Source: Candidatus Polarisedimenticolaceae bacterium (GTDB lineage Bacteria > Acidobacteriota > Polarisedimenticolia > Polarisedimenticolales > DASRJG01). Taken from it: a DNA stretch of 64,000 bases. Shown here in pieces: positions 44,100 through 53,437 of the stretch. A program made the translations under genes and the position numbers. Location: positions 575,238-639,237 of the forward strand of contig DASUCV010000004.1 in the NCBI GenBank assembly GCA_036275915.1, in the 5' to 3' direction. Numbering within the stretch: position 1 is the first letter of the stretch; the number at the start of each line of letters is the position of its first letter. The notes under the pieces are model-generated. The model made no database searches. It was given only the letters and a program-made list of their open reading frames with translations, and was not told the origin of the DNA.

Positions 44100-45544
44100 C
44101 GGAGCGCCGCCGGGCTGCGCTCGACATGCCGCCGGAGGAGTTCCGTGCGCTCGGTCACGCTCTCGTCGACCGGCTCGCGGAGTTTCTCCATGCGGTTCCC
44201 TCGAGAGCCGTCACGCCGGCGGAGGCGGCGCCCGCGCTCCGCGCGCTCCTCGGCGACGATCGCCTGCCCGAGCACGGGGCCGAGGCGGGCCCGCTCGTCA
44301 CGCGGGCGGCCGATCTCGTGATCGACCATTCGCTCTTGAACGGTCATCCGCGATTCTTCGGTTACATCACGTCGTCGGCCGCCCCGATCGGGGCGCTCGC
44401 CGATCTCCTCGCGGCGACGGTGAATCCCAACTGCGGGGCGTTCGCGCTCTCGCCGATCGCCACCGAGATCGAGGCGCAGACGATCCGGTGGATCGCCGAT
44501 CTCCTCGGCTACCCGCGCGACTGCGGCGGCCTCCTCGTCAGCGGCGGCAACATGGCGAACTTCGTCGGCTTCCTCGCGGCGCGCCGCGCGAAGGCAGGCG
44601 CCCGCGTGCGAGAAGAAGGACTGCGGGGCGGGCCGGAGCTCGTCGTGTACGTCTCGAAGGAGACGCATACCTGGATCGAGAAAGCGGCCGATCTCTTCGG
44701 GCTCGGCACGACGTCGATCCGCTGGATCAGGACCGATGCCGGCCTCGCCATGGACACGGACGCGCTCGCCGCCGCGATCGTCGAGGACAAGCGGAGCGGT
44801 CGCCAACCGTTCCTGGTCGTGGGCACCGCCGGGTCGGTGAGCACCGGCGCGATCGATCCCCTGGACGCGATCGCGCGGATCTGCCGCGAGCACGAGCTCT
44901 GGTTCCACGTCGACGGGGCGTACGGCGCGCCGGCCGCCGCCCTTCCGGAGGCACCTGCATCGCTCAAGGCGCTGTCCCTCGCCGACTCGGTCGCCGTCGA
45001 CCCGCACAAGTGGCTCTACGCGCCCCTCGAGGCCGGGTGCGTCCTCGTCCGCGACCGTCGCGCGCTCGAGGACACCTTCGCGTACCACCCGCGCTACTAC
45101 GCCTTCAAGACGGAAAACGACGAAGCGCCTCTCGACTATTACGGCCTCGGCTTCCAGAACTCGCGCGGCTTTCGCGCGCTCAAGGTCTGGCTCGGGCTCC
45201 TGGCCGCCGGACGCGACGGCTGTGTCGCCGCGATTTCGGGCGACATCGCGCTCGCACGCACGCTCGAGTCGGCGGTGCTCGAGCACCCCGAGCTCGAGGC
45301 CGGGCCGGGCGGCTTGAGCATCGCGACGTTCCGATTCGCTCCGCCCGACGGAAAGGACCTCGATGCGCTCAACCGGGAGATCCTCACGAGGATCCAGACC
45401 GGCGGCGAGGCCTTCGTCTCGAACGCCGAGATCGGTGGCGCGGTCTTCCTGCGCGCCTGCATCGTCAATTTCAGGACGCAGCGAGCCGATGTCGAGGCGC
45501 TTCCCCCGCTCGTCGTCAGGATCGGCCGCGAGCTTCGCCGATAA
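44096..45544 (+). CDS. PLP-dependent group II (aromatic-L-amino-acid type) decarboxylase
   Basis: 482 residues from a GTG overlapping the OsmC stop. The N-terminal [20 protein letters not shown] and [23 protein letters not shown] are typical of the aromatic amino acid decarboxylase group. HVDGAYGA contains the Asp that binds the pyridine nitrogen, and [13 protein letters not shown] contains the Schiff-base lysine. [15 protein letters not shown] is the phosphate-binding region. The substrate could be Trp, Tyr, Phe or another amino acid. A tryptophanase is encoded at 53438. Confidence 0.9.
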   Translation: MTERRRAALDMPPEEFRALGHALVDRLAEFLHAVPSRAVTPAEAAPALRALLGDDRLPEHGAEAGPLVTRAADLVIDHSLLNGHPRFFGYITSSAAPIGALADLLAATVNPNCGAFALSPIATEIEAQTIRWIADLLGYPRDCGGLLVSGGNMANFVGFLAARRAKAGARVREEGLRGGPELVVYVSKETHTWIEKAADLFGLGTTSIRWIRTDAGLAMDTDALAAAIVEDKRSGRQPFLVVGTAGSVSTGAIDPLDAIARICREHELWFHVDGAYGAPAAALPEAPASLKALSLADSVAVDPHKWLYAPLEAGCVLVRDRRALEDTFAYHPRYYAFKTENDEAPLDYYGLGFQNSRGFRALKVWLGLLAAGRDGCVAAISGDIALARTLESAVLEHPELEAGPGGLSIATFRFAPPDGKDLDALNREILTRIQTGGEAFVSNAEIGGAVFLRACIVNFRTQRADVEALPPLVVRIGRELRR

Positions 45545-45555
45545 TGGGAGACGGC

Positions 45556-46236
45556 ATGAACCGGCCGTTCGTCTACGTGAACATGGCGATGAGCGCGGAC
45601 GGGAAGATCACGTCCAAGCTCCGGGAGGAGCCGCGCTTCACGTCGCCGCGTGACAAGAAGACGATGGACAAGCTCCGCGCCGAGGCGGACGCCCTGCTCA
45701 TCGGCGCGGGGACGCTCCGTCACGACGACCCGCGCCAGGACGTCCGCGACCCGGAGATGAAGGCGTACCGTCGCTCGCTGGACAAGCCGGATCTCCTCCT
45801 GAACGTCCTCGTCACGGCGTCCGCCGACGTCGATCCGCAATCGAAGCTGTTCGACCCGGCGAAGTCCGAGGCGTGCGTCGTGGCGACGGTCGAGGACGCT
45901 CCGGAGGAGCGTCTCCGGCGCCTCCGGGAGGTGGCGGAGATCTGGACGCTCGGCCGCGGCCGCGTCGACATCCCGCTGCTCCTCGCGCGCCTCAAGGCGC
46001 GGGGCGTGGAGCGGCTCCTCGTCGAGGGGGGCGGCGACATGAACTGGAGCTTCGTCGAGAACGACGCGATCGACGAGCTGTACGTCACCGTCGCGCCCGC
46101 GATCTTCGGCGGCCGGGACGCGCCGACGCCGGTCGAGGGTGAAGGGCTCACGATGGCGTCGCGGCGGAAGCTCAGGCTCGTCTCCGCCGAGATCGTCGAG
46201 GGCGAGATCTTCTGCCGGTACGCCTTCGTCCGATGA
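45556..46236 (+). CDS. RibD C-terminal/dihydrofolate reductase-like reductase
   Basis: 226 residues. The ATG at 45556 is chosen over the in-frame ATG at 45544 because GGGAG lies 5 bases before it. The fold is that of the RibD reductase domain: [59 protein letters not shown] and [14 protein letters not shown]. Stand-alone forms include archaeal-type 2,5-diamino-6-ribosylamino-pyrimidinone reductase, NADPH-dependent, in riboflavin synthesis. There is no deaminase domain. The exact substrate is uncertain. Confidence 0.85.
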   Translation: MNRPFVYVNMAMSADGKITSKLREEPRFTSPRDKKTMDKLRAEADALLIGAGTLRHDDPRQDVRDPEMKAYRRSLDKPDLLLNVLVTASADVDPQSKLFDPAKSEACVVATVEDAPEERLRRLREVAEIWTLGRGRVDIPLLLARLKARGVERLLVEGGGDMNWSFVENDAIDELYVTVAPAIFGGRDAPTPVEGEGLTMASRRKLRLVSAEIVEGEIFCRYAFVR

Positions 46237-47960
46237 TCGACCGCGGAAGGGTCGCTGACGCCCTCGACGAGATCGGCGTGCTCCTGGAGCTCCTCGGCGA
46301 GAACGCGTTCAAGACCCGCGCGTACGCGAACGCCGCTCGCATCGTGCGCGGCCTCGACGAGGACCTCGAGACGGTGATCCGCGACAAGCGGCTCGGCACG
46401 ATCAAGGGGATCGGCCCCGCGCTCGTCGACAAGATCACGACGCTCGTCGCGACGGGCGGCCTCCCCGCGCTCGAAGAGCTCCGGCGGCAGGTGCCGCCGG
46501 GAATGCTCGAGTGGCTCCGCGTCCCCGGGCTCGGCGTCAAGAAGGCGCGCGCGATCCACCTGACGCTCGGCATCTCGACGCTCGACGAGCTCGAGGAGGC
46601 GGCCCACGCGGAGAAGCTCCGTGTCCTCGAAGGCTTCGGCGCGGCGACCGAGGCGAAGATCCTCGAAGGAATCGGACGCGTCCGCCGGCACGCCGGCCGG
46701 TTCCACCGGCCGCTCATCCTCGAGGAGGCGCGGCGCCTCCGGGACGCGCTCGCCGTGCTCCCCGGCGTCACCGTCGAGATCGCGGGCTCCGCGCGCCGCG
46801 GAGCGGCAACGTCGAAGGACGTCGACCTCGTCGCGGCCGCCTCGGATCCGGCCCCCGTGATGGAGGCGTTCCTCGCGTTGCCCGGGATCGACGGCATCGT
46901 CGGGCGGGGGCCGACGAAGTGCAGCGTGCGCCTCGCGGCCGGCCCGAACGCCGACCTGCGCGTCGTGACGCCGGAAGCGTTCCCGTTCGCGCTCTGCTAC
47001 TTCACCGGGAGCCAGGCCCACAACATCGCGCTCCGCGGCCGGGCGCAGCAGCGCGGAATGCGTTTGAACGAGTACGCGCTCGTCCGGGAGGCCGACGGAT
47101 CGCGAGTCCCGTGCTCGAGCGAGGCGGAGATCTACGCCGCTCTCGGCCTCGCCTACGTCCCCCCCGAGCTGCGCGAGGACGCCGGCGAGATCGCCGCCGC
47201 GGAGCGCGGCCCGCTTCCCGATCTCGTGACCGTCGCCGATCTCAAGGGAATCCTGCACGTCCACTCGACTTGGTCGGACGGCACGGCGACGATCCGCGCG
47301 ATGGCCGAAGCGGCGCGCGCGATGGGGATGACCTACCTCGGCATGTGCGACCACTCGCGCTCGGCGGCGTACGCGGGTGGGATGTCGATCGAGCGCGTCC
47401 TCGAGCAGCATCGCGAGATCGACACGTTGAACGCCGAGTATGCGGGTGCGTTCACCGTGCTCAAGGGGATCGAGGTCGACATCCTCGTCGACGGCACGCT
47501 CGACTATCCCGACGAGGTCCTGCGGAGCTTCGATCTCGTCGTCGCCTCGGTGCACAGCCGGTTCAACCTGAGCGCGGCCGAGCAGACGGAGCGGATGATC
47601 CGGGCGGTCCGGAGCGGCTTCGTCGACATCGTCGGGCATCCCACCGGGCGGATCCTCCTCGGCCGAGACCCGTACCCGCTCGACCTCTTCGCGCTCATCG
47701 ACGCCGCCGCGGAGCGGGGCGTCGCCATCGAGGTCAACGCGCACCCGCACCGGCTCGACCTCGACCCGGTGGGTCTCCGCCACGGTCTCGCGCGCGGACT
47801 CGAGACCGCGATCGATCCCGACGCTCACGAGACCGGCGGCTTGCACGACATCACCTACGGGATCGACACGGCGCGGCGCGGCGGCTGCACCGCCGCGGAC
47901 GTGCTCAACACGAAAACCCTTTCCGGGCTGCGCGCGTGGCTCCAGGATCGCCGGCGATGA
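46233..47960 (+). CDS. polX: DNA polymerase X family protein with PHP domain
   Basis: 575 residues, the usual bacterial PolX length. The N-terminal 8-kDa-like domain and helix-hairpin-helices (IKGIGPALVDKI, VPGLGVKKARAI) lead to the nucleotidyltransferase motif AGSARRGAATSKDVDLV, with both catalytic aspartates, and a third in ADLRVV. The C-terminal PHP domain starts at KGILHVHSTWSDGTATI and includes MCDHSRSA and VEVNAHPHRLDL, the metal ligands of a 3'-5' exonuclease or AP-processing site. It acts in gap filling and base-excision repair, which fits endonuclease III encoded next (ATGA overlap). Confidence 0.94.
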   Translation: MIDRGRVADALDEIGVLLELLGENAFKTRAYANAARIVRGLDEDLETVIRDKRLGTIKGIGPALVDKITTLVATGGLPALEELRRQVPPGMLEWLRVPGLGVKKARAIHLTLGISTLDELEEAAHAEKLRVLEGFGAATEAKILEGIGRVRRHAGRFHRPLILEEARRLRDALAVLPGVTVEIAGSARRGAATSKDVDLVAAASDPAPVMEAFLALPGIDGIVGRGPTKCSVRLAAGPNADLRVVTPEAFPFALCYFTGSQAHNIALRGRAQQRGMRLNEYALVREADGSRVPCSSEAEIYAALGLAYVPPELREDAGEIAAAERGPLPDLVTVADLKGILHVHSTWSDGTATIRAMAEAARAMGMTYLGMCDHSRSAAYAGGMSIERVLEQHREIDTLNAEYAGAFTVLKGIEVDILVDGTLDYPDEVLRSFDLVVASVHSRFNLSAAEQTERMIRAVRSGFVDIVGHPTGRILLGRDPYPLDLFALIDAAAERGVAIEVNAHPHRLDLDPVGLRHGLARGLETAIDPDAHETGGLHDITYGIDTARRGGCTAADVLNTKTLSGLRAWLQDRRR

Positions 47961-48601
47961 GGGAGTCCCCGGCGGACAGGAAGACGCGCGCGAAGCGCAT
48001 CGTGCGGACGCTCAAGAAGCTCTACCCGGACGCCGAGACGGAGCTTCGGCATCGGAACCCTCTCGAGCTGCTCGTCGCGACGATCCTCTCGGCGCAGTGC
48101 ACCGACGCGCGCGTCAACCTCGTGACCCCGGCCCTCTTCGCGAAGTACGAGACCGCCGCCGACTATGCGCGCGCGAAGACACCCGACATGGAAGAGCTCA
48201 TCCGATCGACCGGGTTCTTCCGGAACAAGGCGAAGTCGATCATCGGCCTCGGCCGAGCGCTCGCCGAGCGCCACGGCGGGAAGGTGCCCGACACGATGGA
48301 GGAGCTCGTGAAGCTCCCCGGGGTCGGGCGCAAGACGGCGAACGTGCTCCTCGGGAGCTGGTTCCGCCGGCCGGCGATCCCCGTCGACACTCACGTCCAG
48401 CGCGTCGCAGGGCGTCTGGCGTTGACCCGTGAGACCGATCCGGTCGCGATCGAGACCGACTTGCAGCAGGTCATCCCCGAAAAGGATTGGACCTTCGCCT
48501 CGACCGGGCTCATCTGGCACGGCCGTCGCGTTTGTCATGCCCGCAAGCCCGACTGCCCGTGCTGCGCGCTGAACCCCGACTGTCCGTTTCCCAGGCCTTG
48601 A
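47957..48601 (+). CDS. nth: Endonuclease III
   Basis: 214 residues. It has the catalytic lysine in LPGVGRKTANVLL and the catalytic aspartate in VDTHVQRVAGRL, and the C-terminal [4Fe-4S] loop C-x6-C-x2-C-x5-C (CHARKPDCPCCALNPDC). It removes oxidised pyrimidines and cleaves abasic sites. The ATG at 47957 overlaps the polX stop, so a glycosylase and a repair polymerase are made together. Confidence 0.96.
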   Translation: MRESPADRKTRAKRIVRTLKKLYPDAETELRHRNPLELLVATILSAQCTDARVNLVTPALFAKYETAADYARAKTPDMEELIRSTGFFRNKAKSIIGLGRALAERHGGKVPDTMEELVKLPGVGRKTANVLLGSWFRRPAIPVDTHVQRVAGRLALTRETDPVAIETDLQQVIPEKDWTFASTGLIWHGRRVCHARKPDCPCCALNPDCPFPRP

Positions 48602-48669
48602 CGCACGGGCGCTCGCCCGCTCCCTTCGCTATATTGCCCCGCGTCCCTTTGGTCACGGGAGGAGCGGGA

Positions 48670-49551
48670 TTGCGTCCGGGGGATCGCTTCAAGCCCATCG
48701 CGGCGGATGAGCTCTACGAGAGGCTCGCGATGGGCGAGCCGTTCTGCGTCGTCGACGTCCGGACCGACGGCGAGTACGCACAGGCCCACATCCCCGGCTC
48801 GATCCTCATGCCGCTCCACGAGCTTCCCGCGCGCGCCGCGGAGATCCCGAACGGCGGCACGCCGATCGCGATCGTCGCCGAGCAAGGGCACCGCAGCGTC
48901 TCCGCGTGCAACTTTCTGGCGGAGTGCGGCTTCGGCCCTCTCTACAACCTGGACGGCGGCCTGACGCGCTGGCACGGGCCGCTCGCCACGGGGATCAACG
49001 GGCAGCACCACCCGCATCAGCTCATTGCGCCGACGCCGTGGCTCGTGGAGAACTTCCATCACCTCCCGAAGGGCGTGGCGCTCGACGTCGCGATGGGCAA
49101 CGGCCGGAACGCGATCTATCTCGCGACGCGGGGATTCGACGTCGACGGCGTCGACGTCGACCCGGACGTCGTCGCGACGGCGCGGCAGACCGCCCGCCGG
49201 TTCCACGCGCCGATCCGCGCGATCGTCGGCAACGTCGAGGATGGGACCTACATCCTGCCGATGGAGGCGTACGACGTCATCGTCGTCTTCAACTTCCTCC
49301 ACCGCCCGCTCTTCTGCGACATCCGCGACGGCCTGCGGCCCGGTGGCGTCGTCGTCTACCAGACGTATTTCGAGGATCAGATCCGCTTCGGCAAGCCGAC
49401 GAGCCCCGCCCACCTCCTCGCGAAGGGCGAGCTGGAAGAGGCGTTCTCGTCGTTCGAGATCCTGCGGCACCACGAGCGGATCGACGCCGCGGTGCCGGGC
49501 GGGCCGCTCTGCGCGCTCGCCGGGATCGTCGCGAGGAAGCCCGAAGCCTGA
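48670..49551 (+). CDS. Rhodanese-like domain fused to SAM methyltransferase
   Basis: 293 residues from a TTG at 48670, supported by GGGAGGAG five bases upstream. Residues about 1-105 are a rhodanese fold (FCVVDVRTDGEYAQAHIPGSILM, then IAIVAEQGHRSVSACNFL). The active loop has Ala where the catalytic Cys of C-x-x-G-x-R would be. Residues about 130-290 are a class I methyltransferase (VALDVAMGNGRNAIYLATRGFDVDGVDVD) of the TehB-like kind. I infer that the rhodanese part has a binding or regulatory role. The methyl acceptor is unknown. Confidence 0.82.
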   Translation: MRPGDRFKPIAADELYERLAMGEPFCVVDVRTDGEYAQAHIPGSILMPLHELPARAAEIPNGGTPIAIVAEQGHRSVSACNFLAECGFGPLYNLDGGLTRWHGPLATGINGQHHPHQLIAPTPWLVENFHHLPKGVALDVAMGNGRNAIYLATRGFDVDGVDVDPDVVATARQTARRFHAPIRAIVGNVEDGTYILPMEAYDVIVVFNFLHRPLFCDIRDGLRPGGVVVYQTYFEDQIRFGKPTSPAHLLAKGELEEAFSSFEILRHHERIDAAVPGGPLCALAGIVARKPEA

Positions 49552-49569
49552 TCGCGCTACCATGGCTCC

Positions 49570-50238
49570 ATGTCGGCCGAGCGTTTGGTTCCCGTCTTCC
49601 CCCTCCCCGACGTCGTCTTCTTCCCTCGCACCGTCCTGCCGCTCCACGTCTTCGAGTCGCGCTATCGCGCGATGGTGAAGGACGCGCTCGCCGCCGACCG
49701 CACCTTCGCGGTGGCGCTCCTCCAGCCCGGCTGGGAGAAGGACTACCGCAGGAGCCCCGCGTTCCATCCCATCGCCACGATCGGACGGATGGAGGACGTC
49801 GAGACGACGCACGATGGGAGATTCCTGCTCCGCCTGGTCGGCGTCAGCCGTGTGCGCCTCGGCCGTGTCGCGCGGGAGACCCCCTACCGGGTCTGCCGCG
49901 CCGACGAGATCCCCGAACGGCCGCTGAACGCGACCGACCCGAAGCTGCGCCGGGCGAAGCTCGATCTGCTGGCGTCGCAGGTGTGCCTCGCGCGCGAGCT
50001 CGCCGGTACCGCGCACACAGGGCTGATCCTGGACGAGACGCTGTCGTTCGAGGCGGCGGTCAACGGCGCCTGCACGATCCTACCGGTCGAGACCGCCGTG
50101 CGGCAGTCGCTCCTCGAGATCGACGATCTCATCGAGCGCCACCGCCGCGCGGCGAAGATCCTGGACGAGATCCTGGAGCGTGTGCTGCGGCTGAAATCGC
50201 TCAGGGGACGGGACGAAGGATCGAGCGGGCTCAACTGA
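49570..50238 (+). CDS. Stand-alone Lon N-terminal (LAN) substrate-binding domain protein
   Basis: 222 residues. The sequence begins LVPVFPLPDVVFFPRTVLPLHVFESRYR, the signature of the Lon N-domain, and continues with FHPIATIGRMEDVE and GRFLLRLVGVSRVRLG. The ATPase and protease domains are absent, so it is not Lon protease. Such proteins are widespread, and their role (possibly peptide binding) is not established. Its last 8 bases overlap the convergent membrane-protein gene. Confidence 0.9.
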   Translation: MSAERLVPVFPLPDVVFFPRTVLPLHVFESRYRAMVKDALAADRTFAVALLQPGWEKDYRRSPAFHPIATIGRMEDVETTHDGRFLLRLVGVSRVRLGRVARETPYRVCRADEIPERPLNATDPKLRRAKLDLLASQVCLARELAGTAHTGLILDETLSFEAAVNGACTILPVETAVRQSLLEIDDLIERHRRAAKILDEILERVLRLKSLRGRDEGSSGLN

Positions 50239-50545
50239 CCGTGTAGGTAGGCTGGAGCTTCCGCCGCCGCAGGAGGCGCCACATCAGCCACACGGCGCCC
50301 GCGAGGAGCAGGAACGGAAGCAGCGGCACGATCAGGATCGCGCCGAAGACGAGGAAGGCGATCGCGAGACCGATCCCGCCCACGACGAGCCCGAGGAGGC
50401 CGAAGACGAGGCCGAAAGTCAGCTTGAGGCCGAACGCCGCGAGGCGAATCGGCAGAAAGACGACCGCGAAGACGAGACGCAGGAAAAGCCCGACGAGCAT
50501 GAGCGGCACGACGAGCACCATCGCCAAGAGCAGCAGTCCGAACAT
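50231..50545 (-). CDS. Small multi-helix membrane protein
   Basis: 104 residues, almost entirely hydrophobic: three or four helices rich in Leu, Val, Gly and Phe (LLLAMVLVVPLMLVGLFL, LVVGGIGLAIAFLVFGAIL, LLPFLLLAGAVWLMW) and a short basic tail (RLLRRRKLQ). The ATG at 50545 faces the CDF gene, with 91 bases between starts. No family is recognised. Confidence 0.65.
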   Translation of the reverse strand: MFGLLLLAMVLVVPLMLVGLFLRLVFAVVFLPIRLAAFGLKLTFGLVFGLLGLVVGGIGLAIAFLVFGAILIVPLLPFLLLAGAVWLMWRLLRRRKLQPTYTVS

Positions 50546-50636
50546 CGTCAGCCCCGGGCCGGGGGGAAGACCCCGGACACGCCCGATGGTACGAGGGCGG
50601 CGGCGCCCGGGTTCTCGCCTGCGTTAACCTTTCCCC

Positions 50637-51560
50637 GTGCACCGCCACGCCCACGGCCCGGACGGCCACGCGAAAGAGTCGGAGCAGCGCCGTTTGCGCT
50701 GGGTCCTGGCCCTGACGCTCGTGTACACCGTCGCCGAGATCGCGGGCGGGCTGGCGTCCAACTCGCTCGCGCTCCTGGCGGACGCGGGCCACATGGTCAC
50801 GGACGATCTGGCGCTCGGCCTCGCCGTCCTCGCGGCCTGGTTCGCGAGCCGCCCTCCCGACCGCGGAAGGACGTACGGCTACCAGCGCGCCGAGATCCTG
50901 GCGGCGCTCGTGAACGGGATCGGGCTCGCGGTCGTGTGCGCGTTCATCTTCTGGGAGGCGATCCGCCGCTTCAACGCGCCTCCCGACATCCGGACCGGGA
51001 TGATGGCGTGGATCGGCGCCGGCGGGCTCGCGGTCAACACGGTCTCGGCTCTCCTCCTTCACCGGCACGCGCACGGGCTGAACGCGCGCGCCGCGCGCCT
51101 GCACGTCCTCGGCGATCTCTTCGGGTCGATCGGGGTGCTCGCCGCCTCCGCTGCGATCGCGCTCTTCGGCTGGGGCTGGGCGGACCCGGTGACGAGCATC
51201 GTCATCGGCGTCATCGTCGTCGTGAGCTCGATCCGCCTCATCCTCGATTCGGTGCACGTGCTCATGGAGGGGACCCCGGGACATCTCGACGCCGAGGAGA
51301 TCCGCCGCGCGCTCGCGGCGCTGCAGGGGGTGACCGACGTCCACGACCTCCACGTCTGGTCCCTCGGAGGGCGGGTCCCGCTCCTGACCGCGCACCTCCG
51401 GGTCGAGCACTCGGCGCGCGGTCATGACGTCCTGAGGGTCGCGACGGCGCTCCTTTCGGAGCGTTTCGCGATCGGCCACGTCACCCTCCAGATCGAGCCG
51501 GCCGACTTCAACATCCGAGGACTGCCCGCCCCCGTTGACAAGGGCGGCGCCTCGACGTAA
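50637..51560 (+). CDS. Cation diffusion facilitator (CzcD/ZitB-type zinc exporter)
   Basis: 307 residues from a GTG at 50637, with a His-rich N-terminus (HRHAHGPDGHAKE). Six membrane helices carry the metal site residues: LLADAGHMVTDD in helix 2 and ARLHVLGDLFGS in helix 5, the H-x3-D pairs of zinc-type CDF proteins. The cytoplasmic C-terminal domain has VTDVHDLHVWSLGG. It exports Zn2+ (or Cd2+/Co2+) in exchange for protons. The 91-base upstream gap has no clear metal-regulator box. Confidence 0.92.
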   Translation: MHRHAHGPDGHAKESEQRRLRWVLALTLVYTVAEIAGGLASNSLALLADAGHMVTDDLALGLAVLAAWFASRPPDRGRTYGYQRAEILAALVNGIGLAVVCAFIFWEAIRRFNAPPDIRTGMMAWIGAGGLAVNTVSALLLHRHAHGLNARAARLHVLGDLFGSIGVLAASAAIALFGWGWADPVTSIVIGVIVVVSSIRLILDSVHVLMEGTPGHLDAEEIRRALAALQGVTDVHDLHVWSLGGRVPLLTAHLRVEHSARGHDVLRVATALLSERFAIGHVTLQIEPADFNIRGLPAPVDKGGAST

Positions 51561-51569
51561 AGCCTCCGC

Positions 51570-53384
51570 GTGCGCCTCCCCGCCCTCGTTCTTGTCGCCG
51601 CGCTTGTCGCCGCCGCCGCGCTCGCTGCCGAGCCGGCCGACGTCAAGATCGCCCCGTGGCTCTCCTCACGGCTCGCGGGCGGCGCCCAGGACGGCCTCCT
51701 CGTTCTCTTCGACGACGACGCCGGATTGCAGCGCACGCTCCACGGTGCGCGTGGATCCGCCGGGGTCTACGCCGCGCTCACCGAGCGCGCGCACGCGACG
51801 CAGGCGTCGCTCCGGGCCGCGCTCACTGCGGACGGGATTCCGTTCCGCCCGCTCTACCTCGTCAACGGCCTCGCCCTCCGCGGGGATCTCGCGCTGGCGC
51901 GGCGGATCGCGGCCCGCCCCGAGGTCGTCCGGATCGTGGGCGATCCGAAGGTGCAGGGGATCGAGTCGAGCCTCTTCTCCCCCGCCCCGTCGGCGATCGA
52001 CACGATCGAGTGGGGCGTCTCGCGCGTGAACGCCGACCACGTCTGGACCCTGGACGGCAAGCGCGGCGAGGGGATCGTCGTGGCCTCCGCGGACACCGGC
52101 GTCGAATGGACGCATCCGGCGATCCAGGGAAAGTATCGCGGCTGGAACGGGACGACCGCGAGCCACGACTTCAACTGGTTCGACGCGATCGACGCCACGA
52201 CGACGGCGCCGCTCGACGACAACAACCACGGCACGCACACCACGGGCACGATGGTCGGGGACGACGGCGCGGGGAATCAGATCGGCGTCGCGCCCGGAGC
52301 GAAGTGGATCGCCTGCCGCAACATGGACCACGGGGTCGGGCAGCCGTCGACCTACATCGCGTGCAACCAGTTCTTCCTCGCCCCTTTTCCGCACGGCGGC
52401 GATCCGGAGACCGACGGCGACCCTTCGCTCTCTCCCGACATCGTCAACAACTCGTGGAGCTGTCCGACGTCGGAGGGCTGCGACGCCTTCGTTCTCGAGT
52501 CGAGCTTCGCGGCGCTCCGGGCCGCGGGGATCCTCGCCGTCGCCGCGGCGCAGAACAGCGGCCCGGGCTGCAGCACCGTGACCGATCCCCCGGGGATCTA
52601 CGACGAGGCGCTCGTCGCGGGCGCGTCGGACATCAACAACGCGCTCGCCGGCTTCTCGTCGCGCGGGCCGGTGACGACCGACGGAAGCGGGAGGATGCGG
52701 CCCGACGTCGCGGCGCCCGGAGTCTCGGTCCGCTCGTCGATCCGCGGCGGGACGTACGCGAGCTTCAGCGGCACGAGCATGGCGAGCCCCCACACCGCCG
52801 GCTCGGCGGCGCTCCTCTGGTCGGCGAAGCCGCAGGTGCGCGGGCTCATCGGGATCACGAAGTGCTTGCTGAGCCGCTCGACGACGACCGTGCTCACTCT
52901 GTCCTCGCCCCAGACCTGCGGGGGCACGACGGCCGCCGACCGGCCGAACAATTTCTGGGGCTGGGGCTTGGTCGACGCCTACAACGCGATCCACTTCGGC
53001 CCCGACTCGGATGGCGACGGGATCGCCGATGTGTGCGACTGCCGGCCGGCCGACTCCGGGGTGTACGACACGCCCTCGGACGTGACGCGGCTCGAATTCA
53101 ACGCCTCCAAGACGCTCCTGTCCTGGGACGACCAGTCCCGTCAGGCGGGCAACGCGACCGTCTATGACGTGGTTCGCGGCGATCTTCAGACGCTGCGCGC
53201 CACCGGGACGATCGCCGATGCGCTCTGCCACGGCCCCGCGGGGACGGCGACCAGCCTCGGCGACCCTTCGATTCCTGCGGTGGACGCCGGCTTCTACTAC
53301 GTTGTCCGCGCCCGGAACGCCTGCGGGGACGGCGGATGGGGAGCGTCCTCGAGCGGCCCGCGCACCCACGCCACCTGCCCGTAA
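51570..53384 (+). CDS. Secreted subtilisin-like serine protease (S8)
   Basis: 604 residues from a GTG at 51570 with a signal peptide (MRLPALVLVAALVAAAALA). A pro-domain (about 25-125) precedes the catalytic domain. The triad is Asp in ASADTGVEWTHP, His in NNHGTHTTG and Ser in SFSGTSMASPHTAG; the oxyanion Asn is in AAAQNSGPG. After the domain comes a calcium-type loop (DSDGDGIADVCD, near residue 480) and a C-terminal Ig/FnIII-like region (about 495-600). It starts 9 bases after the CDF stop. Confidence 0.93.
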   Translation: MRLPALVLVAALVAAAALAAEPADVKIAPWLSSRLAGGAQDGLLVLFDDDAGLQRTLHGARGSAGVYAALTERAHATQASLRAALTADGIPFRPLYLVNGLALRGDLALARRIAARPEVVRIVGDPKVQGIESSLFSPAPSAIDTIEWGVSRVNADHVWTLDGKRGEGIVVASADTGVEWTHPAIQGKYRGWNGTTASHDFNWFDAIDATTTAPLDDNNHGTHTTGTMVGDDGAGNQIGVAPGAKWIACRNMDHGVGQPSTYIACNQFFLAPFPHGGDPETDGDPSLSPDIVNNSWSCPTSEGCDAFVLESSFAALRAAGILAVAAAQNSGPGCSTVTDPPGIYDEALVAGASDINNALAGFSSRGPVTTDGSGRMRPDVAAPGVSVRSSIRGGTYASFSGTSMASPHTAGSAALLWSAKPQVRGLIGITKCLLSRSTTTVLTLSSPQTCGGTTAADRPNNFWGWGLVDAYNAIHFGPDSDGDGIADVCDCRPADSGVYDTPSDVTRLEFNASKTLLSWDDQSRQAGNATVYDVVRGDLQTLRATGTIADALCHGPAGTATSLGDPSIPAVDAGFYYVVRARNACGDGGWGASSSGPRTHATCP

Positions 53385-53437
53385 GGGTCCCGAGCCCGGC
53401 TTGAATGGAGTGGCCCGGTGTGGTCGACTGACCCGCC

